Of a stretch of 64,000 nucleotides of DNA, positions 1-8,413 are shown one piece after another; the first letter of the stretch is position 1, and every line of letters starts with the position of its first letter. The notes beneath the pieces are model-generated. The model was not told the origin of the DNA, did not search any database, and saw only the letters and a list, made by a program, of their open reading frames with translations. The stretch is from positions 434,001-498,000 of the forward strand of contig NZ_FQXY01000010.1 in the NCBI RefSeq assembly GCF_900130125.1, written 5' to 3'. The DNA comes from Bacteroides congonensis (GTDB lineage: Bacteria > Bacteroidota > Bacteroidia > Bacteroidales > Bacteroidaceae). Position numbers and translations under genes: made by a program.

Positions 1-105
1 TGGAATGATGATATGCAACGACGTACAGAAATCGGTGACTTCACCGTATGGATAGCTACCGACAGTCAGTCCGGCGTGGGTGCAGACTTCAAACTGATCA
101 ACTAG
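1..105 (+). CDS. C-terminal end of a probable GH3 glycosidase (partial)
   Basis: Frame 1 is open from the first base to the TAG at 103-105 (34 codons). The peptide contains TEIGDFTVWIATDSQSG, which resembles the fibronectin-III-like beta-sandwich at the very end of family 3 beta-glucosidases, where a phrase of the type 'pG.F.v.IG.sS' is common. The start and catalytic domains lie outside the window. The family call rests on a short tail only, so another secreted protein with a beta-sandwich end is possible. Confidence 0.45.
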   Translation, partial: WNDDMQRRTEIGDFTVWIATDSQSGVGADFKLIN

Positions 106-142
106 TCATTTGATTAAAACTTACATTTTATTCATCTAAAAG

Positions 143-184
143 AATGCCGGTCTGAAAGATTCACCTTCCAGTACCGGCATTTTT
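143..184 (+). terminator. Rho-independent terminator after the GH3-like gene
   Basis: The arms ATGCCGGT (144-151) and ACCGGCAT (173-180) are perfect inverted repeats around a 21-nt loop and are followed by TTTT. It lies about 40 bp after the TAG of the preceding gene. Confidence 0.75.
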
Positions 185-277
185 GTATCTATGTCCATCT
201 CTTAATAAAACCTAACAACAGAATCAATTTCCGGGCAAAATGACTATCTTGCATAAAAACCAAATACAACAGCAACT

Positions 278-484
278 ATGAAATTGAAGACTACGATTCC
301 TAACCCGCTACTTGCAAAAATGAGATTGTTTCTTATTGTCCTGACTTCCTGCGTTATCGTCACCTGCATTTTCCTGATTATCATTCATCCGGAAGCGTGG
401 ATCGCTCCATCCTGCGGAATAGTAATAGCCCTGTGTATATTGCTGTATCAGGTATATTGTATCCGTAAGAGACGAAAATCCTAG
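278..484 (+). CDS. Small two-helix membrane protein
   Basis: 68 residues with two hydrophobic segments (about residues 17-37 and 42-61), separated by a short polar turn (HPEAW), and a basic tail (RKRRKS). This is a typical small inner-membrane protein; the basic end suggests a cytoplasmic C-terminus. I do not recognise a family. Its TAG (482-484) and the stop of the convergent DUF3109 gene (481-483 read on the minus strand) share the palindrome CTAG, so the two coding regions overlap by 4 bp tail to tail. Confidence 0.6.
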   Translation: MKLKTTIPNPLLAKMRLFLIVLTSCVIVTCIFLIIIHPEAWIAPSCGIVIALCILLYQVYCIRKRRKS

Positions 485-1062
485 ATGAGATGTTGTTTCT
501 TCAGTTCTTCGGCAACAACTTCCAGTTCTTTGTACCATTCTTCACCGAATTTACGGATTAAAGGCTCTTTCAGGAATTGATATACAGGAAGATTCTCTTT
601 TCTCCCCAGTAAAACTGCTGCCTTACATACGTCCCAACGATGATAATTCACCGCTTTATAAGGCCCGTAATCTCCGATTCGGATGGGATAAAGATGGCAG
701 GACACCGGTTTATAAAAATCTGTTTTACCTTCCCGATATGCTTTTTCAATAGCACAATAGCAGCATCCTTTTTCATCATAACAGGTAAAGACGCAGTCCT
801 TATTATTTACAATTGAGGTTACTAAATCACCCTCCTCGTCTGTATATACCACTCCTTGCTTCTCTATGATCGCACGAGCTTCGGGTGCCAGTTCATCCCA
901 AATAACAGGCAACACTTCTTCCAGTTTCTCCACTTCATCCAGTTCAACAGGCGCACCCGCATCACCCTCAATGCAACACTCTCCTTTACAAGCATCAAGG
1001 TTACAAAGAAACTTTTCCTGAAAGACATCAAGAGACACTACTACATCACCAATCTGTATCAT
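481..1062 (-). CDS. DUF3109 family cysteine-rich protein
   Basis: 193 residues. Cysteines are clustered: C..DACKGECC near residues 20-30, then CVFTCYDEKGCCYC near the middle, SCHLYP and a later DVC. This pattern is that of the DUF3109 family (related to the YkgJ type of metal- or Fe-S-binding proteins), which is common in Bacteroidetes. No catalytic role is established for the family. It is encoded downstream of gpmI but separated from it by a strong terminator, so it needs its own promoter. Confidence 0.8.
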   Translation of the reverse strand: MIQIGDVVVSLDVFQEKFLCNLDACKGECCIEGDAGAPVELDEVEKLEEVLPVIWDELAPEARAIIEKQGVVYTDEEGDLVTSIVNNKDCVFTCYDEKGCCYCAIEKAYREGKTDFYKPVSCHLYPIRIGDYGPYKAVNYHRWDVCKAAVLLGRKENLPVYQFLKEPLIRKFGEEWYKELEVVAEELKKQHLI

Positions 1063-1082
1063 ACTAAAAACTTATGTGAGAC

Positions 1083-1108
1083 AAAAAGGGCGGAGTAGTA
1101 CTCCGCCC
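1083..1108 (-). terminator. Terminator of gpmI
   Basis: On the minus strand a GC-rich stem GGGCGGAGT/ACTCCGCCC (1088-1108) with almost no loop is followed by TTTTTGTC. It starts about 20 bp after the gpmI stop codon and is a textbook intrinsic terminator. Confidence 0.9.
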
Positions 1109-1129
1109 TCCCGATTATAGAAATCCAAA

Positions 1130-2644
1130 TTACTTAATCAAAACGTTTCCGTCCATTTCAGCCGGAACTTCCAGACCCATAATCTTCAAGATAGTCGGAG
1201 CAACGTCAGCCAAACGACCGTTTTCTACTTTCGCAGCCTTGTTCTCTGTTACGTAAATACAAGGAACAGGGTTCATAGAGTGAGCGGTGTTCGGAGTACC
1301 GTCTTCGTTCAAAGCACGGTCGGCATTACCATGGTCAGCAATGATGATTGCTTCGTAATCCTGTGCTTTGGCAGCTTCGATTACATCCTTCACGCAAGCG
1401 TCTACAGCGATAACTGCTTTCTCGATAGCTTCGTAAATGCCGGTATGGCCTACCATGTCACCGTTGGCGAAGTTCACTACAATGAAATCGTATTTGTTTT
1501 CGTTGATGGCAGCTACCAGTTTATCTTTCACTTCGTAAGCGCTCATTTCCGGTTTCAAGTCATAAGTAGCCACTTTCGGAGATGGAACGAGGATACGGTC
1601 TTCCTTGTCAAACGGAGTTTCACGTCCACCGTTGAGGAAGAATGTCACATGGGCATACTTCTCCGTTTCAGCGATATGAAGCTGGCTCTTGCCATTGGCA
1701 GCAAGATATTCGCCTAATGTGTTGGATACATTTTCTTTATCAAACAGGATATGAACACCCTTGAAAGAAGCGTCATACGGAGTCATACAGTAATATTGCA
1801 GACCTGGGATTGTATGCATGCCTGCTTCCGGCATATCCTGCTGAGTCAGTACGACAGTCAACTCTTTTGCACGGTCGTTACGGTAATTGAAGAAGATTAC
1901 CACATCGCCTTCCTTGATTGTTCCGTCAACGTTTGCATTTACAATCGGCTTGATAAATTCGTCTGTCACGCCTTCATCATAAGATTCCTGCATTGCCTGA
2001 ACCATGTCGGTAGCTTTCTTACCTTCACCGTTCACCAACAGGTCATATGCTTCTTTCACGCGTTCCCAACGTTTGTCACGATCCATAGCATAATAACGGC
2101 CGATGATGGAAGCAACCTTTCCGCCCGATTTCTCGCAGTGTGCAGTAAGTTCTTCAATAAAACCCTTACCGCTCTTCGGGTCAGTGTCGCGACCGTCCAT
2201 GAAGCAGTGGATGAATGTATTGTCGATATTGTATTCTTTAGCGATGTCGCAAAGTTTGAAAAGATGAACGAGTGAGCTGTGCACGCCACCATTGGAAGTC
2301 AAGCCCATGAAATGAATGTTCTTTCCGTTTTCTTTTGCATAAGAGAAAGCTGAAACAACTTCAGGATTCTTCATTATGCTGTTGTCAGCACATGCACGGT
2401 TGATTTTTACCAAATCCTGATAAACCACGCGTCCGGCACCGATATTCAAGTGACCAACTTCAGAGTTACCCATCTGTCCGTCGGGCAAACCTACGTTTTC
2501 ACCACTTGCCTGAAGCTGGGAGTGAGGATAAGTAGTTGTCAGATAATCCCAGTAAGGAGTGGGAGTGTTGAAGATTACGTCGTCTTTCTTTTGGTCACCT
2601 AGTCCCCAACCATCGAGGATCATTAAAAGGGCTTTCTTGCTCAT
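1130..2644 (-). CDS. gpmI: 2,3-bisphosphoglycerate-independent phosphoglycerate mutase
   Basis: 504 residues, the usual length. The enzyme interconverts 3- and 2-phosphoglycerate in glycolysis and gluconeogenesis in the cytoplasm, using two metal ions and a phosphoserine intermediate. Visible motifs are the N-terminal metal site ILDGWG (Asp11), the catalytic serine in [15 protein letters not shown] (Ser61), the [12 protein letters not shown] substrate loop, and the C-terminal metal ligands in [11 protein letters not shown] and IIADHGNAD. It is a single gene with its own -7 box (2685-2692) and terminator. Confidence 0.97.
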   Translation of the reverse strand: MSKKALLMILDGWGLGDQKKDDVIFNTPTPYWDYLTTTYPHSQLQASGENVGLPDGQMGNSEVGHLNIGAGRVVYQDLVKINRACADNSIMKNPEVVSAFSYAKENGKNIHFMGLTSNGGVHSSLVHLFKLCDIAKEYNIDNTFIHCFMDGRDTDPKSGKGFIEELTAHCEKSGGKVASIIGRYYAMDRDKRWERVKEAYDLLVNGEGKKATDMVQAMQESYDEGVTDEFIKPIVNANVDGTIKEGDVVIFFNYRNDRAKELTVVLTQQDMPEAGMHTIPGLQYYCMTPYDASFKGVHILFDKENVSNTLGEYLAANGKSQLHIAETEKYAHVTFFLNGGRETPFDKEDRILVPSPKVATYDLKPEMSAYEVKDKLVAAINENKYDFIVVNFANGDMVGHTGIYEAIEKAVIAVDACVKDVIEAAKAQDYEAIIIADHGNADRALNEDGTPNTAHSMNPVPCIYVTENKAAKVENGRLADVAPTILKIMGLEVPAEMDGNVLIK

Positions 2645-2684
2645 AATATTTCAATATTTAAATTATCACTCTGATTTTCGGGCG

Positions 2685-2692
2685 CAAAGGTA
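2685..2692 (-). promoter_or_regulatory. -7 box of gpmI
   Basis: The minus strand reads TACCTTTG, matching the Bacteroides consensus TAnnTTTG, 41 bp before the gpmI start codon. No clear TTTG is seen at the -33 position. Confidence 0.6.
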
Positions 2693-2794
2693 CGAAAAAG
2701 ATGGTAATCTGAACGTTTAATCTATGTTAAGTTACAGTGGATGAGTAAAGGAAGTCTCAAGGATTTTCCTTTCTTTGTAAGACAACCTCCAAAC

Positions 2795-4702
2795 ATGAAG
2801 AGTATGAAAACAATCCTACTTAGTCTTGCATTGCTATTATCCGGTATTTCAACCGCACAAAACATTAACGACTCCCCTGTTAAAACAGCAGGCAATTCCC
2901 ATCTCACGAATGAGACTTCCCTTCTCCAATCTATCAGAGGAAACTGGTTCAGAGCGGACATTCCCAACCAATGGGAATATGGCATCTATGATTCCGTATG
3001 CATCATACAGAACCGGATGTTTACCCATAAAAGCATACGCAAACTAGGCGACTACATCGAATTGACCGTGCAAGACAAAAGAAATGCCGCTATAGAAACG
3101 TTACGGTTCGCTCCTCAACCCGACGGAGATTGCCTGATTAAATTCAAAGGTTCCAATGAACTGCGATATACCAAAGAGACAAACAGCAAACCTCTGGTGA
3201 CAACCGAAACTGACTTCAAAGAATTTATACGCAAAGATACCGCTTATCTGCAAGGCTATATAGACAGATATACCCACACAGCCGGTACCACCCTGTTAAT
3301 AAGCAATGAACTGACACGAGAAGACCGTCCCACAGTAGTCAACATAAATCCTGACGGCAGCTTTGAATGCAAACTTGTACTTAATTATCCAATAGAAAAT
3401 CTCCTGTCGCTAGGCAACCATTATATTTCATTCTATATAGAACCCGGACAGACATTATCCATATATGTTGATGATGAAGGCAGTTATGATAGCATTAAAA
3501 TGATGGGGCCTTCCGCCGCTCTTTCTCAAATGTATGACAAGCTGAGTGATTTAATAAGATACGATAATGATGTATACACAAAGGCAAAAAATGGATTTCC
3601 GCCTGACTTGTTTAAGCAAGAAATACAAACGGCATCTATCAGGCTCAACCAGATTGGCGACTCATTAGCACAAATCTATGCGGCATCACCCAAAGCGATT
3701 CATCTGATAAAAAACAAGTTAGCATTGGAAAAAGGAAAAATTCTTTTAAATTTCATGGCATATAGGAATGTTTTTGCAGAGCGGGATACTGCCAATCAGG
3801 CATTGAAGATGAAAGCGGGAAATAATTATTATGATTTTCTGAAAGATATTTCTTTGAACGACGAGTCTTTGCTCGCAGACAAAGGATATAGAGAGTTTGT
3901 CAACCGGTTTGAATTTATGCCACCTCTAAGCGAAGTCCAGAGCGATGCCTATGAAAAGAAGTTCCTCTCCCGTCCTGCCAATAAGGAAACACCGAATATT
4001 TCAAATCGAAAACAGGATGAGCAGACGCTCCATAAAGCCGAAGAGTATCTGACGAAAGGAGACTCGGTAATCAGCCTGTTAAGCGGGCAGGATAATAGTT
4101 TTCTTTGGCAGACTACACTCGTACGCCGCTTACAATACGACCTAAAGACATATAATACCCCTTCCGCCGCAAAGAAATATATAAATAGCCTGAATAAATA
4201 TCTTACATACCCTATCCTGACTGCTGAAACGAATCGTATATTCGACACCATCTTTTCAAAGAAAGCTGATAAAACCTACCGGTTACCGGAAGGAAAAGCT
4301 ACTGAAATCTTTCGGAATATCATCAAAGCGCATTCCGGTAAAATATTGTTTATTGACTTTTGGGCTACAAGTTGTGGCGGATGCAGAATGGGTATAGAGG
4401 CCACTGCGCAATTACGCAAAGACTATAAGAACCATCCCGAAATCCAGTTCATCTATATCACAGACGAACGTTCATCCCCGAGAAAAACATACGATGAATA
4501 TGTAGCAAAAAATCTGGAAGGAGAAGTTTCATACCGGATTGGTGAAAATGAATTCGAATATCTCCGTGAATTATTCAAATTCAACGGTATTCCACATTAC
4601 GAATTAATACAAAAGGACGGCAGTGTGACCATCAATCCTCCAACAGCTTGGGAGCTTGAAGAGTATGTTCAGAAACATTTCAAGAAATCTGAGGAATTAT
4701 AA
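2795..4702 (+). CDS. TlpA-like thioredoxin-fold protein, exported
   Basis: An open frame begins at 2741, but a TTTCTTTG promoter-like box lies at about 2769-2777 inside that extension. The ATG at 2795 (or the one at 2804) is directly followed by a signal peptide (KTILLSLALLLSGISTAQ), so I choose 2795 (635 residues). A long N-terminal region of roughly 500 residues, probably beta-sandwich plus helical as in Bacteroides TlpA-type proteins, precedes a thioredoxin fold. The fold has IDFWATSCGGCRMG (CGGC about residues 527-530) and a cis-proline in NGIPHYEL. The expected role is thiol-disulfide exchange in the periplasm; the substrate is unknown. It appears to be transcribed alone. Confidence 0.8.
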   Translation: MKSMKTILLSLALLLSGISTAQNINDSPVKTAGNSHLTNETSLLQSIRGNWFRADIPNQWEYGIYDSVCIIQNRMFTHKSIRKLGDYIELTVQDKRNAAIETLRFAPQPDGDCLIKFKGSNELRYTKETNSKPLVTTETDFKEFIRKDTAYLQGYIDRYTHTAGTTLLISNELTREDRPTVVNINPDGSFECKLVLNYPIENLLSLGNHYISFYIEPGQTLSIYVDDEGSYDSIKMMGPSAALSQMYDKLSDLIRYDNDVYTKAKNGFPPDLFKQEIQTASIRLNQIGDSLAQIYAASPKAIHLIKNKLALEKGKILLNFMAYRNVFAERDTANQALKMKAGNNYYDFLKDISLNDESLLADKGYREFVNRFEFMPPLSEVQSDAYEKKFLSRPANKETPNISNRKQDEQTLHKAEEYLTKGDSVISLLSGQDNSFLWQTTLVRRLQYDLKTYNTPSAAKKYINSLNKYLTYPILTAETNRIFDTIFSKKADKTYRLPEGKATEIFRNIIKAHSGKILFIDFWATSCGGCRMGIEATAQLRKDYKNHPEIQFIYITDERSSPRKTYDEYVAKNLEGEVSYRIGENEFEYLRELFKFNGIPHYELIQKDGSVTINPPTAWELEEYVQKHFKKSEEL

Positions 4703-4783
4703 GATATGACAGAAAAAGTCTGTCTTGTACGGAAAGAAAGCATAAAAAATGACGTAAAGGTAAGTTATCCGTCAGATTTTGCT

Positions 4784-4791
4784 TACCTTTG
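4784..4791 (+). promoter_or_regulatory. -7 box of corA, followed by a long leader
   Basis: TACCTTTG matches the TAnnTTTG consensus. Transcription from here would leave a leader of about 130 nt before corA. The leader holds a 14-codon reading frame (ATG 4821, TAA 4863-4865; MDDSNPRTCTTSIN). The corA ribosome site GAAAGGAG lies at 4915-4922. Confidence 0.55.
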
Positions 4792-4929
4792 CACCGCTTT
4801 TAAATTAAAATCATAGAAATATGGACGATTCAAACCCGCGAACGTGCACAACTAGTATTAATTAAAGCGAACAGAGTCATTGCAAACTGGTGTCTCTGCT
4901 CGTGCTAAACAACGAAAGGAGACAATAAG

Positions 4930-5859
4930 ATGAGAACATATCTTTATTGTGAAGCCGGCTTTGTGGAAAAGACACAATGGCTTCCCAACAGTTGGGTAAA
5001 CGTAGTATGCCCGAATGATGATGACTTTGAATTTCTGACCAAGACGCTCAATGTTCCCGAATCATTTCTTGACGATATAGCCGATACGGACGAACGTCCG
5101 CGTACGGACACGGAAGGTAACTGGCTGCTTACTATCCTACGTATCCCGTTGCAAAACAAGCAGAACGGCAGTCTGCCCTTCGACACTGTACCTATTGGTA
5201 TTATCACGAACAATGAGATCATTGTATCCGTCTGTTATCATGACACCGACTTATTGCCGGACTTTATCGAACATACCCGCAGAAAAGGAATTGTTGTCCG
5301 CAATAAGCTCGACTTGATTTTCCGGCTTATCTACTCTTCTGCCGTATGGTTCCTGAAGTATCTGAAACAAATCAATTTGGATATCAGTGCCGCGGAAAAA
5401 GAGTTGGAGCGTAGTATTCGTAACGAAGACTTGCTCCGCCTGATGAAACTACAGAAAACACTGGTTTACTTCAACACTTCCATCCGTGGAAACGAAGTGA
5501 TGATCGGTAAACTGAAAACGATTTTCCAAGATACCGATTTTCTGGATAAGGAACTGGTAGAGGATGTGATTATCGAATTGAAACAGGCACTTAATACCGT
5601 AAATATTTACAGTGACATTCTCACAGGAACAATGGATGCCTTTGCTTCCATTATCTCCAACAATGTGAATACAATCATGAAGCGCATGACCAGCTTGTCA
5701 ATAGTCCTGATGCTTCCGACATTGATTGCCAGTTTCTATGGCATGAATGTGGACATTCATTTGGAAGAGGTTCCTTTCGCTTTTTCCCTGATTGTATTAT
5801 TCTCTATCGGATTGTCAACTCTGGCGTTCGTGATATTCAGAAAGATTAAATGGTTCTAA
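4930..5859 (+). CDS. corA: CorA family divalent-cation transporter
   Basis: 309 residues, the usual length. A large cytoplasmic alpha/beta and helical domain (to about residue 240) is followed by two C-terminal membrane helices. The signature SFYGMNV has its GMN at residues 271-273 at the end of the first helix, the selectivity filter of CorA Mg2+/Co2+ channels, which work as pentamers in the inner membrane. The ribosome binding site GAAAGGAG is well placed. The gene is monocistronic and convergent with the DUF5723 gene. An alternative annotation is a Zn-exporting ZntB-like member; the sequence does not decide this. Confidence 0.93.
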   Translation: MRTYLYCEAGFVEKTQWLPNSWVNVVCPNDDDFEFLTKTLNVPESFLDDIADTDERPRTDTEGNWLLTILRIPLQNKQNGSLPFDTVPIGIITNNEIIVSVCYHDTDLLPDFIEHTRRKGIVVRNKLDLIFRLIYSSAVWFLKYLKQINLDISAAEKELERSIRNEDLLRLMKLQKTLVYFNTSIRGNEVMIGKLKTIFQDTDFLDKELVEDVIIELKQALNTVNIYSDILTGTMDAFASIISNNVNTIMKRMTSLSIVLMLPTLIASFYGMNVDIHLEEVPFAFSLIVLFSIGLSTLAFVIFRKIKWF

Positions 5860-5871
5860 ATACCAAAAATA

Positions 5872-5905
5872 CAGCCTACTATCTAGTCGCAGACAGTAGG
5901 CTGAA
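5872..5905. terminator. Hairpin between convergent genes
   Basis: CAGCCTACT (5872-5880) and AGTAGGCTG (5895-5903) are perfect inverted repeats. The run AAAAAT just before (5865-5870) makes a U-run for minus-strand transcripts, so it fits the DUF5723 gene end as well as that of corA. Confidence 0.65.
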
Positions 5906-5986
5906 ATTATACGTTTTTACTTCGATAGAGAATTAATTAAAAGAGAATGTTTAGAGAGAGAAATTAAATTCTATTTCATTCTATAT

Positions 5987-7528
5987 TTATCCTTGTTTGC
6001 TTACTTTTCTTCCACCCAACGGAATAGATACTCCAACAAATCCGTTAACAGAGTTAGAGTTCTTTCCTAAGAACATATAGTCAGTTCCGAGGAATACCGG
6101 GCCTAATTTCAGACCCAGACCGAATGATTTACCTGCTGACTGAATAACGGAGTAACTAAGTGCTACGTTAAACCAGCTTTTCGGACGATAGTTTGCAGAG
6201 AATGTTAATTCAGTAAGTGCATCAGGCTGTACAAAACGAGTTGTAGATAATACGCCAAGTCCCAATTTATTTTCGAATAAACCATACTCAGCACCCAATA
6301 CTAATGTGGAAGCCAAACGAGATTTACGAGACTTACTTGCCTCTTCCGTTCTAAGTTGCAACATTTCATAATCGAGTACGTCACCACCGCTAACACGTTC
6401 CATATATCCATTGGCATCTGTCTGCAAATTTTTAATATTATTTTCAATAGCAACAATACTTCCAGGGATATCATTAGGGTCAATACCTGATGTATAGTCA
6501 CTTCCCTTCATATCAATACCAGCTGCATTAGCATTAGCTATTTGAGTACTACCTTTTGACCATGTGATGAATCCCAAATCCAAAATAGAAGCAGATACAG
6601 TCAGATTATCCATAATCTTGTAAGATGCTCCCAAGTCAATACCAAAACCATAACCTGCGATTCCCATATCCTTACTCTCAAAGTCGAAATCACTAATATA
6701 GTCCTGTCCATCTTCTTTTTTCAAATTCAATCCCTTGAAAGAACTTTCCAAATGAGCATCTACTGCCAAATTAGCGTGATAGTTATTAATTTCATTTCTT
6801 AACTTCGTAATATCCGCAGCATTCAAGCCAGACAAATATGCAGGGTCTTGCAACTGACTAATACGAGCATCGCTAGGCAAACTCGCGTTCATTGCCACAT
6901 TATTAAGTTTCAACTTCATATTACCGATACCCAACAAAGCTTTCACTCTAGCGCCTACTGTCAAACGACTGTTTATCTGACGTGAAAGCCCCAAGCCAAC
7001 TTCAGCGTAAGCATTGATATCCAATTGCTGGTTGCTAATATCATAATTACTGTTTCTCCAGTTATCTTCTATTGCATCCATCTCATTCAAGAAAGTAAAC
7101 ATATTCTTAGTCAGGTTCGCACCAATATCCGCACGAAGACCAACATTGAATGACCAAAAGTTCTTTCCTTTGTACCATCCGGCAGAAAGAATCTCTGTAC
7201 TGAAGTTCACATTCAGTTTATTATTATCTTTCAGACGATTCATGAAATCCGGTTTGGTATAGAAATCATCGCCATCATCAATGATATCAATGATATCCTG
7301 ATATCCTAACGAAGTAGAACCAACCGTTGCATTTACGGCACCAATTACCGGAAGATTGAAGTAACCTTTCGTCGGTGTCAAAGCCGGATTTAACTGTTGA
7401 CGATAGTGCGTCCCTTCCATGAAATAGGAAGTACGCAGGAACTGTGCATTTGCAGAAAGAGCGCAAACCAACATAATAGAAAAAACCCCAATGAGCTTAG
7501 AAGACCATAATAGCTTGTTCGTTGCCAT
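5987..7528 (-). CDS. DUF5723 family outer-membrane beta-barrel-like protein
   Basis: The frame extends to 7606, but the ATG at 7528 begins MATNKLLWSSK followed by a hydrophobic signal sequence ending at NAQ, and a -7 box lies just upstream, so 7528 is the start (513 residues). The mature part begins with RTSYFMEG...NPALTP, a pattern of Bacteroidetes porin-like proteins related to the PorV/FadL fold. It is rich in alternating amphipathic strands (for example LTVSASILDLGF, WFNVALSYSVIQS) and ends in a strand-like segment (NGFVGVSIPLGGRK). It is probably an outer-membrane barrel; no transport substrate can be inferred. Confidence 0.75.
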   Translation of the reverse strand: MATNKLLWSSKLIGVFSIMLVCALSANAQFLRTSYFMEGTHYRQQLNPALTPTKGYFNLPVIGAVNATVGSTSLGYQDIIDIIDDGDDFYTKPDFMNRLKDNNKLNVNFSTEILSAGWYKGKNFWSFNVGLRADIGANLTKNMFTFLNEMDAIEDNWRNSNYDISNQQLDINAYAEVGLGLSRQINSRLTVGARVKALLGIGNMKLKLNNVAMNASLPSDARISQLQDPAYLSGLNAADITKLRNEINNYHANLAVDAHLESSFKGLNLKKEDGQDYISDFDFESKDMGIAGYGFGIDLGASYKIMDNLTVSASILDLGFITWSKGSTQIANANAAGIDMKGSDYTSGIDPNDIPGSIVAIENNIKNLQTDANGYMERVSGGDVLDYEMLQLRTEEASKSRKSRLASTLVLGAEYGLFENKLGLGVLSTTRFVQPDALTELTFSANYRPKSWFNVALSYSVIQSAGKSFGLGLKLGPVFLGTDYMFLGKNSNSVNGFVGVSIPLGGRKVSKQG

Positions 7529-7561
7529 GATTTTATACTTTTTAATTCTTATTATCGTTTG

Positions 7562-7569
7562 CAAATATA
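7562..7569 (-). promoter_or_regulatory. -7 box of the DUF5723 gene
   Basis: The minus strand reads TATATTTG, 33 bp before the chosen start. A TTTG lies 14 bp further upstream (7584-7587), closer than the usual 19 bp. Confidence 0.5.
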
Positions 7570-7709
7570 TAGTATTTCGATAACAAATAAAAGCACGGGG
7601 CAACACTTTTTCAGCCTAAACAGAACAATTTTAATACTAAACGTAACAAAATCGTGCTTATTCTGCAAAAAAATGTAGAAAATATAATTTTATAAGAGAT
7701 AAAACAGAC

Positions 7710-8312
7710 TTATAAATGCAAAGAGAGTTGCCCGTCTCCTAATAAATTAAACGTTAAACGATGATAAGGAGTAGTCCCATGTTCGGCAATGGCGGTACGA
7801 TGTTTTTTAGTCGGGTAACCTTTATTATGATTCCAGTCGTAAGATGGAAACTCTTCGTGAAGACGGTTCATATAGTCATCCCTGTATGTTTTGGCTAAAA
7901 TGGATGCAGCGGCTATTGAAAGATACTTCCCATCTCCCTTTATTACAGTAGTATGGGGAATATCGGGATATTTATTGAAACGGTTTCCGTCAATCAGCAG
8001 ATGTTGCGGACGGGTAGTTAATTGGTCGACAGCACGGTGCATGGCCAAAAAGGAAGCACGCAGGATGTTTATCTCATCTATTTCTTCGGGTGAGACAACG
8101 CCAACCGCCCAGGCTATGGCTTCCTTTTCTATTACCTCACGCAATGCGTAGCGCTGTTTCTCCGTCAGTTGCTTGGAGTCATTCAACAACTCATTCTTAA
8201 AATCTTTCGGAAGAATAACCGCAGCGGCATATACCGCACCTGCCAGACAGCCACGGCCTGCTTCGTCGCATCCTGCTTCAATCAGATTCTCATTTAAATA
8301 AGGTAATAACAT
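7710..8312 (-). CDS. rnhB: Ribonuclease HII
   Basis: 200 residues. It removes ribonucleotides from DNA and cuts RNA in RNA-DNA hybrids. The N-terminal motif GCDEAGRG holds the first catalytic pair (Asp16, Glu17). Further conserved segments are LLIDGNRF and [15 protein letters not shown], which carry the remaining acidic residues, and [15 protein letters not shown] -7 box TACCTTTG lies at 8335-8342 on the minus strand. The next gene upstream, hppA, has its own terminator, so rnhB is a separate unit. Confidence 0.95.
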   Translation of the reverse strand: MLLPYLNENLIEAGCDEAGRGCLAGAVYAAAVILPKDFKNELLNDSKQLTEKQRYALREVIEKEAIAWAVGVVSPEEIDEINILRASFLAMHRAVDQLTTRPQHLLIDGNRFNKYPDIPHTTVIKGDGKYLSIAAASILAKTYRDDYMNRLHEEFPSYDWNHNKGYPTKKHRTAIAEHGTTPYHRLTFNLLGDGQLSLHL

Positions 8313-8334
8313 CTTTATCGTTTTTATTCAGGTG

Positions 8335-8342
8335 CAAAGGTA
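8335..8342 (-). promoter_or_regulatory. -7 box of rnhB
   Basis: TACCTTTG on the minus strand, 22 bp before the rnhB start codon and just after the hppA terminator. Confidence 0.6.
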
Positions 8343-8350
8343 AAGGAAAT

Positions 8351-8384
8351 AAAAAAAGGAGACTTGCTTTTTGTCTCCTTTTTC
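8351..8384 (-). terminator. Terminator of hppA
   Basis: The 10-bp stem AAAAGGAGAC/GTCTCCTTTT (8354-8363 with 8373-8382) is followed on the minus strand by a run of at least seven T. It begins 30 bp after the hppA stop. Confidence 0.85.
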
Positions 8385-8413
8385 TTGGTTATTTCTTATT
8401 TCTTTCTCACTTC

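Noticed and set aside
2741..2794. N-terminal extension of the TlpA-like protein
   Set aside because: It would place the signal peptide 18 residues inside the protein and contains a promoter-like TTTCTTTG.
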